NCBI GenBank assembly: GCA_963513115.1
Contig: CAUPPN010000017.1
Span: 1 to 13,665 of the forward strand
Direction: 5' to 3'
DNA: 13,665 bases
Source of the DNA: JABCPO02 sp963513115
GTDB taxonomy: Bacteria > Bacillota > Clostridia > TANB77 > CAG-508
Shown here: positions 8,098 to 13,665 of the stretch, in pieces
How positions within the stretch are numbered: position 1 is the stretch's first letter
How the letters are laid out: the number at the start of each line of letters is the position of its first letter
The notes under the pieces: model-generated
The model's input: the letters and a program-made list of their open reading frames with translations, nothing else
The model's database searches: none
What the model was told of the DNA's origin: nothing
Program-made: the position numbers and the translations under genes

Positions 8098-9003
8098 TTA
8101 TGCTCTTGGATGAGTACCATTATATACATCTTTCAAATGACTATCCATACATTGCAAATATACTTGTGTTGATGATATGTCTGCATGTCCTAACATTGAT
8201 TGAACTGCTCTCATATCTGCTCCATTTTCTAAAAGATGGGTAGCAAATGAATGTCTTAGAACATGTGGTGTTATATCTTTTGCTATATGTGCTTGTTCTT
8301 TGTAATATTTAATAATTTTCCAAAATCCTTGTCTCGTTAATCTATTCCCCATAACATTAACAAATAGTTGTTTTTCATCTAAGTTTTTAAGCATATATGG
8401 TCTTGCATCTTCTATATATGTCTTTAAAGCTTCTTTAGATATTTCTCCTAGTGGTACAACTCTTTTGTTGTATCCTTGATTACAAAGTACATATGAATTT
8501 TCTAAATTTATATCTTCTAAATTTAAATTTATTATTTCTGATACTCTCATTCCTGTAGCATATGCAAATTCTAGCATTGCCTTATCTCTTATACCTTTTA
8601 GGTCATTAGTGTTTGGTTGTGATAGTAATAATTCTATTTCCTCAAAGGTTAGTGTTGTTGGTGCTTTTTTCTCGATCTTTGGAGCATCAACTTTTTCTGT
8701 TGGATCTTCATCTACTAATTTTTTTCTAACTAAAAAACTGTAGTATGATCTTAAAGTAGCTAAGCTTCTTGATATTGTTGATGGTTTCATTCCATTAGCT
8801 TTAATATAATCATTATACTTTTCAATATCTTCATTTGTTACTTTTAAATAATCTATATCATTTTCTTCTATGTATTTTTCAAACTTTTTAATATCTCTTT
8901 TATATGCTTGTAATGTATTATTTGATAGCTTTTTTATATCTTTCAAAAAGTCTATATAGTCTTTAATTATTCCATCCATGTTTTGATTTAAGCTGTTTTC
9001 CAT
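8098..9003 (-). CDS. xerD: XerD/XerC-type tyrosine recombinase
   Basis: This site-specific recombinase probably resolves chromosome dimers at a dif site. From the preferred start the protein is 301 aa, typical for XerC/D. The N-terminal SAM-like core-binding domain spans about residues 8-100, with TLQAYKRDI. The catalytic residues are all visible: R153 in ATGMRVSEI, K180 in YNKRVVPL, H247 and R250 in HVLRHSFATHLL, H273 in LGHADISSTQ and the nucleophile Y282 in QVYLQ. It ends in the usual THPRA. The more common GKGNKER hairpin reads NQGYNKR here. An in-frame ATG 10 codons upstream (9031-9033) lacks a ribosome binding site, whereas GGGGAGG (9008-9014) stands 4 bases before the ATG at 9001-9003, so the shorter start is preferred. 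The product resembles the housekeeping XerD type more than phage integrases. XerC and XerD cannot be separated with certainty by eye. Confidence 0.9.
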   Translation of the reverse strand: MENSLNQNMDGIIKDYIDFLKDIKKLSNNTLQAYKRDIKKFEKYIEENDIDYLKVTNEDIEKYNDYIKANGMKPSTISRSLATLRSYYSFLVRKKLVDEDPTEKVDAPKIEKKAPTTLTFEEIELLLSQPNTNDLKGIRDKAMLEFAYATGMRVSEIINLNLEDINLENSYVLCNQGYNKRVVPLGEISKEALKTYIEDARPYMLKNLDEKQLFVNVMGNRLTRQGFWKIIKYYKEQAHIAKDITPHVLRHSFATHLLENGADMRAVQSMLGHADISSTQVYLQCMDSHLKDVYNGTHPRA

Positions 9004-9007
9004 TTTT

Positions 9008-9014
9008 CCTCCCC
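9008..9014 (-). promoter_or_regulatory. Start-deciding ribosome binding site of the Xer gene
   Basis: GGGGAGG on the minus strand, 4 bases before the ATG at 9001-9003, is the strongest Shine-Dalgarno in the region. It lies downstream of the longer frame's first ATG (9031-9033), so it argues for the 301-aa product. Confidence 0.75.
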
Positions 9015-9060
9015 ACTCTTTGTTTATATTCACAAAATTATTTGTTTTGTTTAAATACCC

Positions 9061-9129
9061 TTAATTATTCAATATTTTTATTTATTAGTAAATATTTTTA
9101 TTAAATAATTAAAGGTCTTTAAACCTTTA
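9061..9129 (-). repeat. Inverted repeats in the leader of the Xer gene
   Basis: In transcript order, TAAAGGT (9110-9116) pairs with ACCTTTA (9123-9129) as a 7-bp hairpin with a 6-base loop. Then TTAATTATT (9061-9069) can pair with AATAATTAA (9104-9112). The two stems share 9110-9112, so they compete slightly. The second stem is all A-U with a long loop and is weak. No U-tract follows the first hairpin. This may be chance in AT-rich DNA. Confidence 0.35.
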
Positions 9130-9153
9130 TACTTTTTATGTTACCTATAATAT

Positions 9154-9182
9154 AATATACCATTTTTTTTCAATATTGTAAA
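9154..9182 (-). promoter_or_regulatory. Candidate promoter of the Xer gene
   Basis: On the minus strand TTTACA (9177-9182), a 17-base spacer containing an A8 run, and TATATT (9154-9159) make a good vegetative promoter. Transcription would begin near 9147 and give a leader of about 140 nt before the ATG at 9003. The VanW gene upstream appears to be terminated separately, so the recombinase probably has its own transcript. Confidence 0.5.
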
Positions 9183-9247
9183 TAGATTTGAGCAAAACAA
9201 TAATTATATTACCAAAAAAATTGTAATTTGTTATATTTTTAATAATT

Positions 9248-9269
9248 ATTTTACATTATTATGTAAAAT
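9248..9269. repeat. Perfect 9-bp palindrome with 4-base centre, upstream of the Xer gene
   Basis: ATTTTACAT (9248-9256) and ATGTAAAAT (9261-9269) flank TATT. No U-tract follows on either strand, so it is not a convincing terminator. The right half TTATGTAAAAT resembles the XerD arm of Firmicutes dif sites (TTATGTAAACT as recalled for Bacillus subtilis), but the left half does not match the XerC arm. An operator is equally possible. Confidence 0.45.
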
Positions 9270-9329
9270 TTATACATATGCTTATAGATATACTATACTT
9301 ATAATTACATATATAATAACAAATATATT

Positions 9330-9373
9330 AATACAAAAGAAGAATTGATTAATATCTTTTCTTCTCTTGTATT
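9330..9373 (-). terminator. Probable terminator of the VanW-family gene
   Basis: A 15-bp stem starts 7 bases after the VanW stop. AATACAAGAGAAGAA pairs with TTCTTCTTTTGTATT in the minus-strand transcript, the single mismatch being a G-U wobble in that RNA but an A-C clash on the other strand. The loop is 14 bases. The following sequence is AU-rich rather than a pure U-run, which tempers the call. Confidence 0.6.
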
Positions 9374-9380
9374 ATTTTTT

Positions 9381-11444
9381 TTACTCTGTTTTTTCTTCTG
9401 TATTTTCTTCTACCTTATTTTCTTCATTTGTTCCAGGTTCTGGCTTTACTTCCGGTTTTGGCTCAGGTTTTGGTTCTGGCTTTTTAGTACCCTTTACTAC
9501 TATCCTATCACTTGGATTATATATATCTGTACTTACTATTGTTCTTCCTTTTGAACTTCCATTTTTTACTACCTGCTTATATGTTCTAACTTCTTTTCCA
9601 TCAGCTCCGCCTTGCTGTACAACTTCTTTTCCTATTTCCATATTTGGATCTTCTTTTACAATAAGTTTTCTAGGTATTACTCTTAATATTTCCGTAGTTA
9701 TATTTGCTTTTTCGTCTTCTGGATTCTCACCTTTAATTGATATAACTACTTTCCCACCACTTACTGATGCATATAGTTTTATTGGTACATTTCTATTATT
9801 TTTAAACTTAAAATCTAATGAACCATAATATACTGTTGCATCTATTCCTGGTTTAGAATATGAAGTTTGCATACCATGATTTGTTCTTTCTATAACCTGT
9901 AAGTTTGCATTTAATACTGCTCCATATAGTGTTGATGATATTTGGCAAATTCCTCCGCCTACATCATCTACCACTTTTCCACCTGAGAATATTGCTGCAT
10001 TTTGATATCCAGCCGCTATTGTTCTTTTTCCTACAACTCTATTATATGAGAATGTTTCACCTGGCTTTAATATTAATCCATTTAATTTAGATGCAGCAAG
10101 TTTTAAGTTTTTAGTTCTACCTGCTAATCCTGCATTATATGTTGTTGAATATGTTGAGATTGTATTATCAAAAATTGGTAAATCTAAATTATTTAAAGTT
10201 ATTTTAGGTGGTATTATTTTAAGTGGTATTTGATATTCATCTTTATTTTCTAAAAATATCTTTTTAGCTTCATCAAGTGATATATCAAAATCTATTCCAT
10301 TTTCTTCTATAATAACTTCTTTAGTTTCCTTATTATAGCTTGCGTCTACCGGATCTTTTTTTACTTCATTATATATTTGTTCGATATCTATCTTATTAGG
10401 TGCAACTTTAGAAACTGGTATTTCTATTACATTTTCTTCTGTCTTACCTTCAAATCTTTCGATTATTTTATTTTTTATTTTTTCATTATCAAGCACTAAT
10501 CCTTCTTCACCAGGATATACAAATAGTGTCTTATCTTCAATATTGTATGATGGTTGTTTTACTTGTCCTGGTATTTTAGATATTAGATCTTTTAAAACTC
10601 CATCATATAGTTCTTTATTAAAATTTGAAGTCATTGGTATTTTTTTAAGTTTAAAATATTGTCCTAATATATCATAATTATTTTTAAATATATTCTTGTT
10701 TCTACCAAAATTATATGCATCTTTAACTGTTTTTTCTATTTCGGGTTTAAATTCTATTTGCTTAGGTCTTATCTTGTATTCAAAATCATTTAATTTAAGT
10801 GTTATATCTTTATCATAATCATCTTGATATATTTTATTAAGTTTTCCTTCTGCTTCAGTAACTAATAAGTTTTCTACTGGAATATTATTTATATATACGT
10901 TTTTTATTATTCTAGGATTAGAAAGATTTAATAATGCAAAAATTGTAGAAAATATTAATATTGCTACTATTAAAGCAACTATAGATATTGTAGCTTTTTT
11001 AACTTTCTTTTTTTCTTTAGCTATGTCTTCTAATTCTTCATTTAATTTAAAATTATTCTCTGGTAAAACATCAACTTTTGCAGTATCATGAATTTCCATT
11101 TCTACTTTTTCTTCATTATCTACTACATTTTCATGCTTTTCTTCTTTATCTTCTTTTAGTTCTTCATTTTCAAAAGTTTTTTCTTCTTTGTTTTCTACTT
11201 CTTCTATTTGATTATTATCAGATGAAATATTATTTTCTATATTGTTTTCTAATTTGTTTTCTTTTTCTGTTTCTTCTTTTATATTATTTTCTACTTTTTC
11301 TTTTGTTATTTCTTCTGGTTGTTCTGCTTCTTTTAATTTTTCTACTACTTTTTTCTTATATTTATTTACATTATTATTAGTATTATTTTCTTTTATATTA
11401 TTTTTAAACTTTTTTCTTATTTTTCTTTTTTTCATATTATACAT
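9381..11444 (-). CDS. Membrane-anchored VanW-domain protein with G5 domain and long charged cytoplasmic tail
   Basis: This 687-aa cell-envelope protein has a recognisable order. Residues 1-150 are a Lys/Glu/Asn-rich, low-complexity, presumably cytoplasmic region. A single membrane helix lies at about 152-173, followed by peptidoglycan-binding-4-like repeats (roughly 200-410; PVDASYNKET...GIDFDISLDEA is the clearest). The VanW domain is about 425-560, with LKPGETFSYNRVVGKRT and DVGGGICQISSTLYGAVL. A G5-like domain spans about 580-655, then a Pro-Glu-Lys repeat (KPEPKPEPKPEVKPEP) and an acidic tail. The family is common in Clostridia; its biochemical role is not settled, and VanW alone does not mean vancomycin resistance (no other van genes are here). 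The start has GGAATGA upstream; a second Met at codon 4 is also possible. A terminator-like stem follows the stop. The 150-residue charged tail is the odd part. Confidence 0.9.
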   Translation of the reverse strand: MYNMKKRKIRKKFKNNIKENNTNNNVNKYKKKVVEKLKEAEQPEEITKEKVENNIKEETEKENKLENNIENNISSDNNQIEEVENKEEKTFENEELKEDKEEKHENVVDNEEKVEMEIHDTAKVDVLPENNFKLNEELEDIAKEKKKVKKATISIVALIVAILIFSTIFALLNLSNPRIIKNVYINNIPVENLLVTEAEGKLNKIYQDDYDKDITLKLNDFEYKIRPKQIEFKPEIEKTVKDAYNFGRNKNIFKNNYDILGQYFKLKKIPMTSNFNKELYDGVLKDLISKIPGQVKQPSYNIEDKTLFVYPGEEGLVLDNEKIKNKIIERFEGKTEENVIEIPVSKVAPNKIDIEQIYNEVKKDPVDASYNKETKEVIIEENGIDFDISLDEAKKIFLENKDEYQIPLKIIPPKITLNNLDLPIFDNTISTYSTTYNAGLAGRTKNLKLAASKLNGLILKPGETFSYNRVVGKRTIAAGYQNAAIFSGGKVVDDVGGGICQISSTLYGAVLNANLQVIERTNHGMQTSYSKPGIDATVYYGSLDFKFKNNRNVPIKLYASVSGGKVVISIKGENPEDEKANITTEILRVIPRKLIVKEDPNMEIGKEVVQQGGADGKEVRTYKQVVKNGSSKGRTIVSTDIYNPSDRIVVKGTKKPEPKPEPKPEVKPEPGTNEENKVEENTEEKTE

Positions 11445-11553
11445 TCATTCCAATCTATTATTATATTATTAATATTACTATTTAATGTTAGATAATATTA
11501 CTTATTTTTTCTTGTTTTAATATATTTTTATATTATTTTAAAACTTTTATTTT

Positions 11554-12027
11554 TTATTGATTTTTTATCTTATTTAAATCCATCCTATTTTCAAATAATT
11601 TAGGTATAAACTTAAATGCTTTAGATATTGCATTTGATATCTTTTGTGGTATACTTTCTATTTCCTTCTTAGAAATTATATATCCTGTTATTTCATTTTC
11701 TTTCAAAATATCAGGTTTTTCAATTGCATCTAGATTATAATTATATTTTGTTATATCTTTTTTGTCAGTTTTGTTTTTTTTATCTACTTTGTCTTTTTTT
11801 ATTATACTAATTTCATTATTATAATTTTCAAAAACACATTCTGCTATATATCCATAATCTTTTCTTTGCATTGTTATTTCTTTTTTTCCAATTACAAGTA
11901 TAACATCATATTCTGGCATCTTATTTGATATATCTTCTTTAAATATTTTACCGTTATATACCAAATTATATTTATTACCTTTTATTATTTTATCTGTATT
12001 TAAATATATATCTTCTGTAATTTTCAT
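11554..12027 (-). CDS. Hypothetical protein, 157 aa, small and charged
   Basis: I do not recognise this family with confidence. The frame has AGAGGA at 12031-12036 before the ATG and ends in TAA, so it is probably real. There is no signal peptide or membrane helix. Residues 1-75 look like a beta-rich domain (KYNLVYNGKIF, YDVILVIGKKEITMQRKDYGYIAECVF). The pattern 'LxYxGxLF ... VxLxxG ... IxMxRxxxGYxAxxxF' faintly recalls the small carbohydrate-binding-like Ig folds of Clostridia, but the aromatic residues expected for sugar binding are mostly absent. Residues 76-100 are Lys/Asp-rich linker with KKDKVDKKNKTDKKD, and the C-terminal third is amphipathic (ISNAISKAFKFIPKLF). It lies between mscL and the VanW gene in the same direction, with 151 and 109 bp gaps. 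No function is proposed. Confidence 0.7.
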   Translation of the reverse strand: MKITEDIYLNTDKIIKGNKYNLVYNGKIFKEDISNKMPEYDVILVIGKKEITMQRKDYGYIAECVFENYNNEISIIKKDKVDKKNKTDKKDITKYNYNLDAIEKPDILKENEITGYIISKKEIESIPQKISNAISKAFKFIPKLFENRMDLNKIKNQ

Positions 12028-12106
12028 ATATTCCTCTTAAATTATTACACTATATATTTCTATCATAAGTATTTTTATTAACTTTTATGCAATAAATACA
12101 TAATTT

Positions 12107-12136
12107 GGTTATACTAATATTTAAATTAATATAACC
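12107..12136 (-). other. Hairpin downstream of mscL, weak terminator candidate
   Basis: In the minus-strand RNA, GGTTATATTAAT and ATTAGTATAACC can form 12 pairs, one of them U-G, with a 6-base loop. It starts 42 bases after the mscL stop. The downstream sequence AAATTATG lacks a U-run, so termination is uncertain; it could also be an RNA-processing or operator element. Confidence 0.35.
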
Positions 12137-12178
12137 TATTATGCATCTATCTAATTATGATTTTTCTTTTTCATTTAA

Positions 12179-12616
12179 TTATTTGTTCATTTTCTTTAAT
12201 TCGTCTCTAATTTCTTCTAGTACGATTTCTTGACTACTCTTAACTGGTGCTTTTTCTTCTTCTTCGTGTGGCTTTGTCATTTTAGCTTTTGCTTTATTTA
12301 TTCCTTTAACTAATAGGAATATGCATAATGCTATTATTAAGAAATTGAATACTGCTTGTATAAATTTACCATATGGTAAAACAAGGCTTGCTTCTTTTCC
12401 ATCTAATCCTGTGAATTTTTTTACAAATGATAAGTTTTCAAAATTTACTGTTCCTATTAATAATGATAAAAGTGGCATTAATATATCATTTACTAATGAA
12501 TTAATGATTGCTCCAAATGCACCTCCAATAATTACACCAATTGCTAAATCTAATGCATTCCCTTTAATGGCAAATTCTTTAAACTCTTGTATAAAGCTTT
12601 TTTTATTTTCTTTCAT
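12179..12616 (-). CDS. mscL: Large-conductance mechanosensitive channel MscL
   Basis: MscL is a homopentameric channel in the cytoplasmic membrane that opens under high tension and releases solutes during hypo-osmotic shock. The 145-aa length is typical (about 130-150). The N-terminal amphipathic helix and TM1 read FKEFAIKGNALDLAIGVIIGGAFGAI, with the gating glycines of the IGVIIGGAFG segment and the conserved NSLVNDILMPL following. A periplasmic loop spans about 55-85, TM2 about 86-106 (QAVFNFLIIALCIFLLVKGIN), and the cytoplasmic C-terminal helix ends EIRDELKK. The start is well supported by AAGGAGTG with AGGAG at 12623-12627. It follows an nrdD-like gene after only 44 bp that contain no obvious promoter, so it is probably co-transcribed with it. 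All family features are intact. Confidence 0.96.
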   Translation of the reverse strand: MKENKKSFIQEFKEFAIKGNALDLAIGVIIGGAFGAIINSLVNDILMPLLSLLIGTVNFENLSFVKKFTGLDGKEASLVLPYGKFIQAVFNFLIIALCIFLLVKGINKAKAKMTKPHEEEEKAPVKSSQEIVLEEIRDELKKMNK

Positions 12617-12660
12617 TTTTCACTCCTTTTATATATATAATTATTCTTATATTATATATA

Positions 12661-13665
12661 TTATATTATACTTATTAATCCAATGTTATTTTCTATACAT
12701 AATCTTATTATTTTTAACATATTAATAACATATTCTTCTTTTGTATCATATTTTAATATTTCATCTTTTGTAAAATTCATAATATGTCCTGCTGTCAGAT
12801 ATTTATGGAAATGGCCTTCAAATACTATCCTATCTTCTATTTTCATTTTCTTTAATATATCTTTATCTAACATATATGAATTATTATATTTTTCTTTTGT
12901 TGTTATATTTTTGACTTCACCAAACATTGCTATATCTGTTTGAATGAACAATCTTTTATAATCATTTTCAATATTGTGTGATAATTGAATATTAATATTT
13001 AACTCTTCAGAAAATTCATCACATCTTTTTTTCATATATTTTAAGATTTTTTCTTCCCTTTTAGTAACTTCTAGTATATCACAATTATTTTTAATGTCAC
13101 TAGTTTGAATAATTAATTCATATAATCCAACAAAAGATACTTCCAGTATACCATGTTTTAATACTCTTCTTAGCCTATCTTCATCTTTTATCTTGTCACT
13201 ATCTATCCATATTTCATTTTCCAAAAGCATAGGAAAATTCTTTTTCTTTTTCAAAGTTTGTTCTTCAAATATATCATATAATATTTGTTTTGTAGAATTT
13301 AGTCTTTGATCTATTTCTTCTATTACATTCTTATTTGTAATCTTCTTTTTAGCAAGTTCTAATTTCATAGGTATATTTGCAAGATTAATTGTTATTCCTG
13401 CAAGCATTCCTCTTCCTTCTACTATCTGTCTTTTATCATCAATATTATTGTCTAATATCCTATGGCCATATGTATATGCTACTTCTTTTAAATTATCATT
13501 TTCTAAAACATTATTTTGCTTGCTATCTAAAAGTGAAAAGCGTATATTATCTTTTTTTAGTTCTATCATTTTTTTAAGTAGGTCATACCCTAAATCATTT
13601 TCTTCTAAATTAATTCCTTTTTTAACCTTATATACAATCTCTGGATATTTAAAATCATTATTTTC
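12661..13665 (-). CDS. NrdD-like anaerobic ribonucleotide reductase homologue, 5' end outside the window, no glycyl-radical domain
   Basis: The frame is open from the right edge (334 visible codons) to TAA at 12661, so the N-terminus lies outside. Anaerobic class III ribonucleotide reductase (NrdD) blocks appear in order: FKYPEIVYKVKKGIN...YDL (visible residues 5-28), GRGMLAGITINLANI (84-97), NFPMLLENEIWIDSDKI, VLKHGILEVSFVGLYE, KKRCDEFSEELNINIQL, FGEVKNITTKEKYNNSYML and EGHFHKYLTAGHI. Two features expected of an active enzyme are missing. At visible residue 68, where family members have Cys in a (M)GCR motif, this one has His (YGHR; codon 13462-13464). The protein also ends at IGLISII, just before the four-Cys zinc site and radical-glycine domain. 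Only 44 bp separate it from mscL, so that domain is not hidden in another frame. It may be a radical-dead paralogue or a truncated pseudogene. No nrdG is visible. Confidence 0.8.
   Translation of the reverse strand, partial: ENNDFKYPEIVYKVKKGINLEENDLGYDLLKKMIELKKDNIRFSLLDSKQNNVLENDNLKEVAYTYGHRILDNNIDDKRQIVEGRGMLAGITINLANIPMKLELAKKKITNKNVIEEIDQRLNSTKQILYDIFEEQTLKKKKNFPMLLENEIWIDSDKIKDEDRLRRVLKHGILEVSFVGLYELIIQTSDIKNNCDILEVTKREEKILKYMKKRCDEFSEELNINIQLSHNIENDYKRLFIQTDIAMFGEVKNITTKEKYNNSYMLDKDILKKMKIEDRIVFEGHFHKYLTAGHIMNFTKDEILKYDTKEEYVINMLKIIRLCIENNIGLISII

Larger units (their letters stand above)
9015..9329. other. Non-coding spacer: leader of the Xer gene and beyond
   Basis: Between the Xer ribosome binding site and the VanW terminator lie 315 bp of very AT-rich DNA without a credible coding frame. 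It holds a good minus-strand promoter (9154-9182), hairpin-forming sequences in the resulting leader (9061-9129) and a separate palindrome (9248-9269). Nothing else was recognised. Confidence 0.65.

Noticed and set aside
8098..9003. Integrase of a mobile element
   Set aside because: Length, the HPRA ending and overall motifs fit a housekeeping XerC/D; no att repeats, phage or plasmid genes flank it.
9367..9828. Plus-strand 153-codon frame opposite the VanW gene
   Set aside because: Its Gly/Ser/Phe repeats mirror the Pro-Glu-Lys repeat and G5 coding on the opposite strand; no start signal is present.
9381..11444. Vancomycin resistance determinant
   Set aside because: Only a VanW domain is present; no VanA/B-type ligase, VanH, VanX or VanRS genes are nearby, and VanW/G5 proteins are common in non-resistant Clostridia.
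11514..11544. GTTTTAA/TTAAAAC inverted repeat as a terminator
   Set aside because: The U-rich side lies on the plus strand, where no gene ends; in the minus-strand transcript it is followed by A-rich sequence.
12321..12725. Plus-strand 134-codon frame opposite mscL
   Set aside because: It is antisense to intact mscL, and its C-terminal part reads only AT-rich spacer.

Overview
The window looks like chromosomal DNA from a very AT-rich, anaerobic low-GC Firmicute, most likely an uncultured Clostridia-type gut bacterium. The grounds are poly-A/T-rich intergenic DNA, A/T-ending codons, strong GGAGG-type ribosome binding sites, pyruvate formate-lyase with its activase, an anaerobic ribonucleotide reductase-like gene, and a VanW/G5 wall protein typical of Gram-positives. 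TAA is the usual stop and TGG encodes Trp, so the standard bacterial code fits. No RNA gene, CRISPR array, insertion sequence or prophage was seen.

Layout from left to right. Positions 1-1497 (minus) hold the 3' part of a polytopic membrane glycosyltransferase-like gene, split by an apparent one-base frameshift in a homopolymer at 889-894. It lies 16 bp downstream of a GtrB/DPM1-like GT2 glycosyltransferase (1514-2506, minus), and the two form a probable lipid-linked sugar transfer module. A 336-bp divergent spacer separates them from pflB-pflA (2843-5811, plus), a tightly coupled fermentation operon. A perfect 13-bp bidirectional terminator (5891-5922) separates pflA from the convergent thrS (5996-7828, minus), whose product lacks the N-terminal TGS domain. 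Upstream of thrS lies a XerD-type tyrosine recombinase (8098-9003, minus) with its own promoter, a 140-nt leader and a nested hairpin terminator. Then come a 687-aa membrane-anchored VanW/G5 protein (9381-11444), an unrecognised 157-aa protein (11554-12027), mscL (12179-12616) and, at the right edge, the 3' end of an nrdD-like gene (12661-13665), all on the minus strand.

The most unusual element is the nrdD-like gene. Its fold-defining NrdD blocks are recognisable through 334 visible codons. However, the Cys of the family's MGCR-type active-site motif is His (YGHR), and the protein stops just before the zinc/glycyl-radical domain, 44 bp from mscL. It therefore looks like a radical-dead NrdD relative or a decaying copy. 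Second in interest is the homopolymer frameshift in the membrane glycosyltransferase. The rest is ordinary housekeeping and envelope content. All family assignments come from reading motifs; no search was run.
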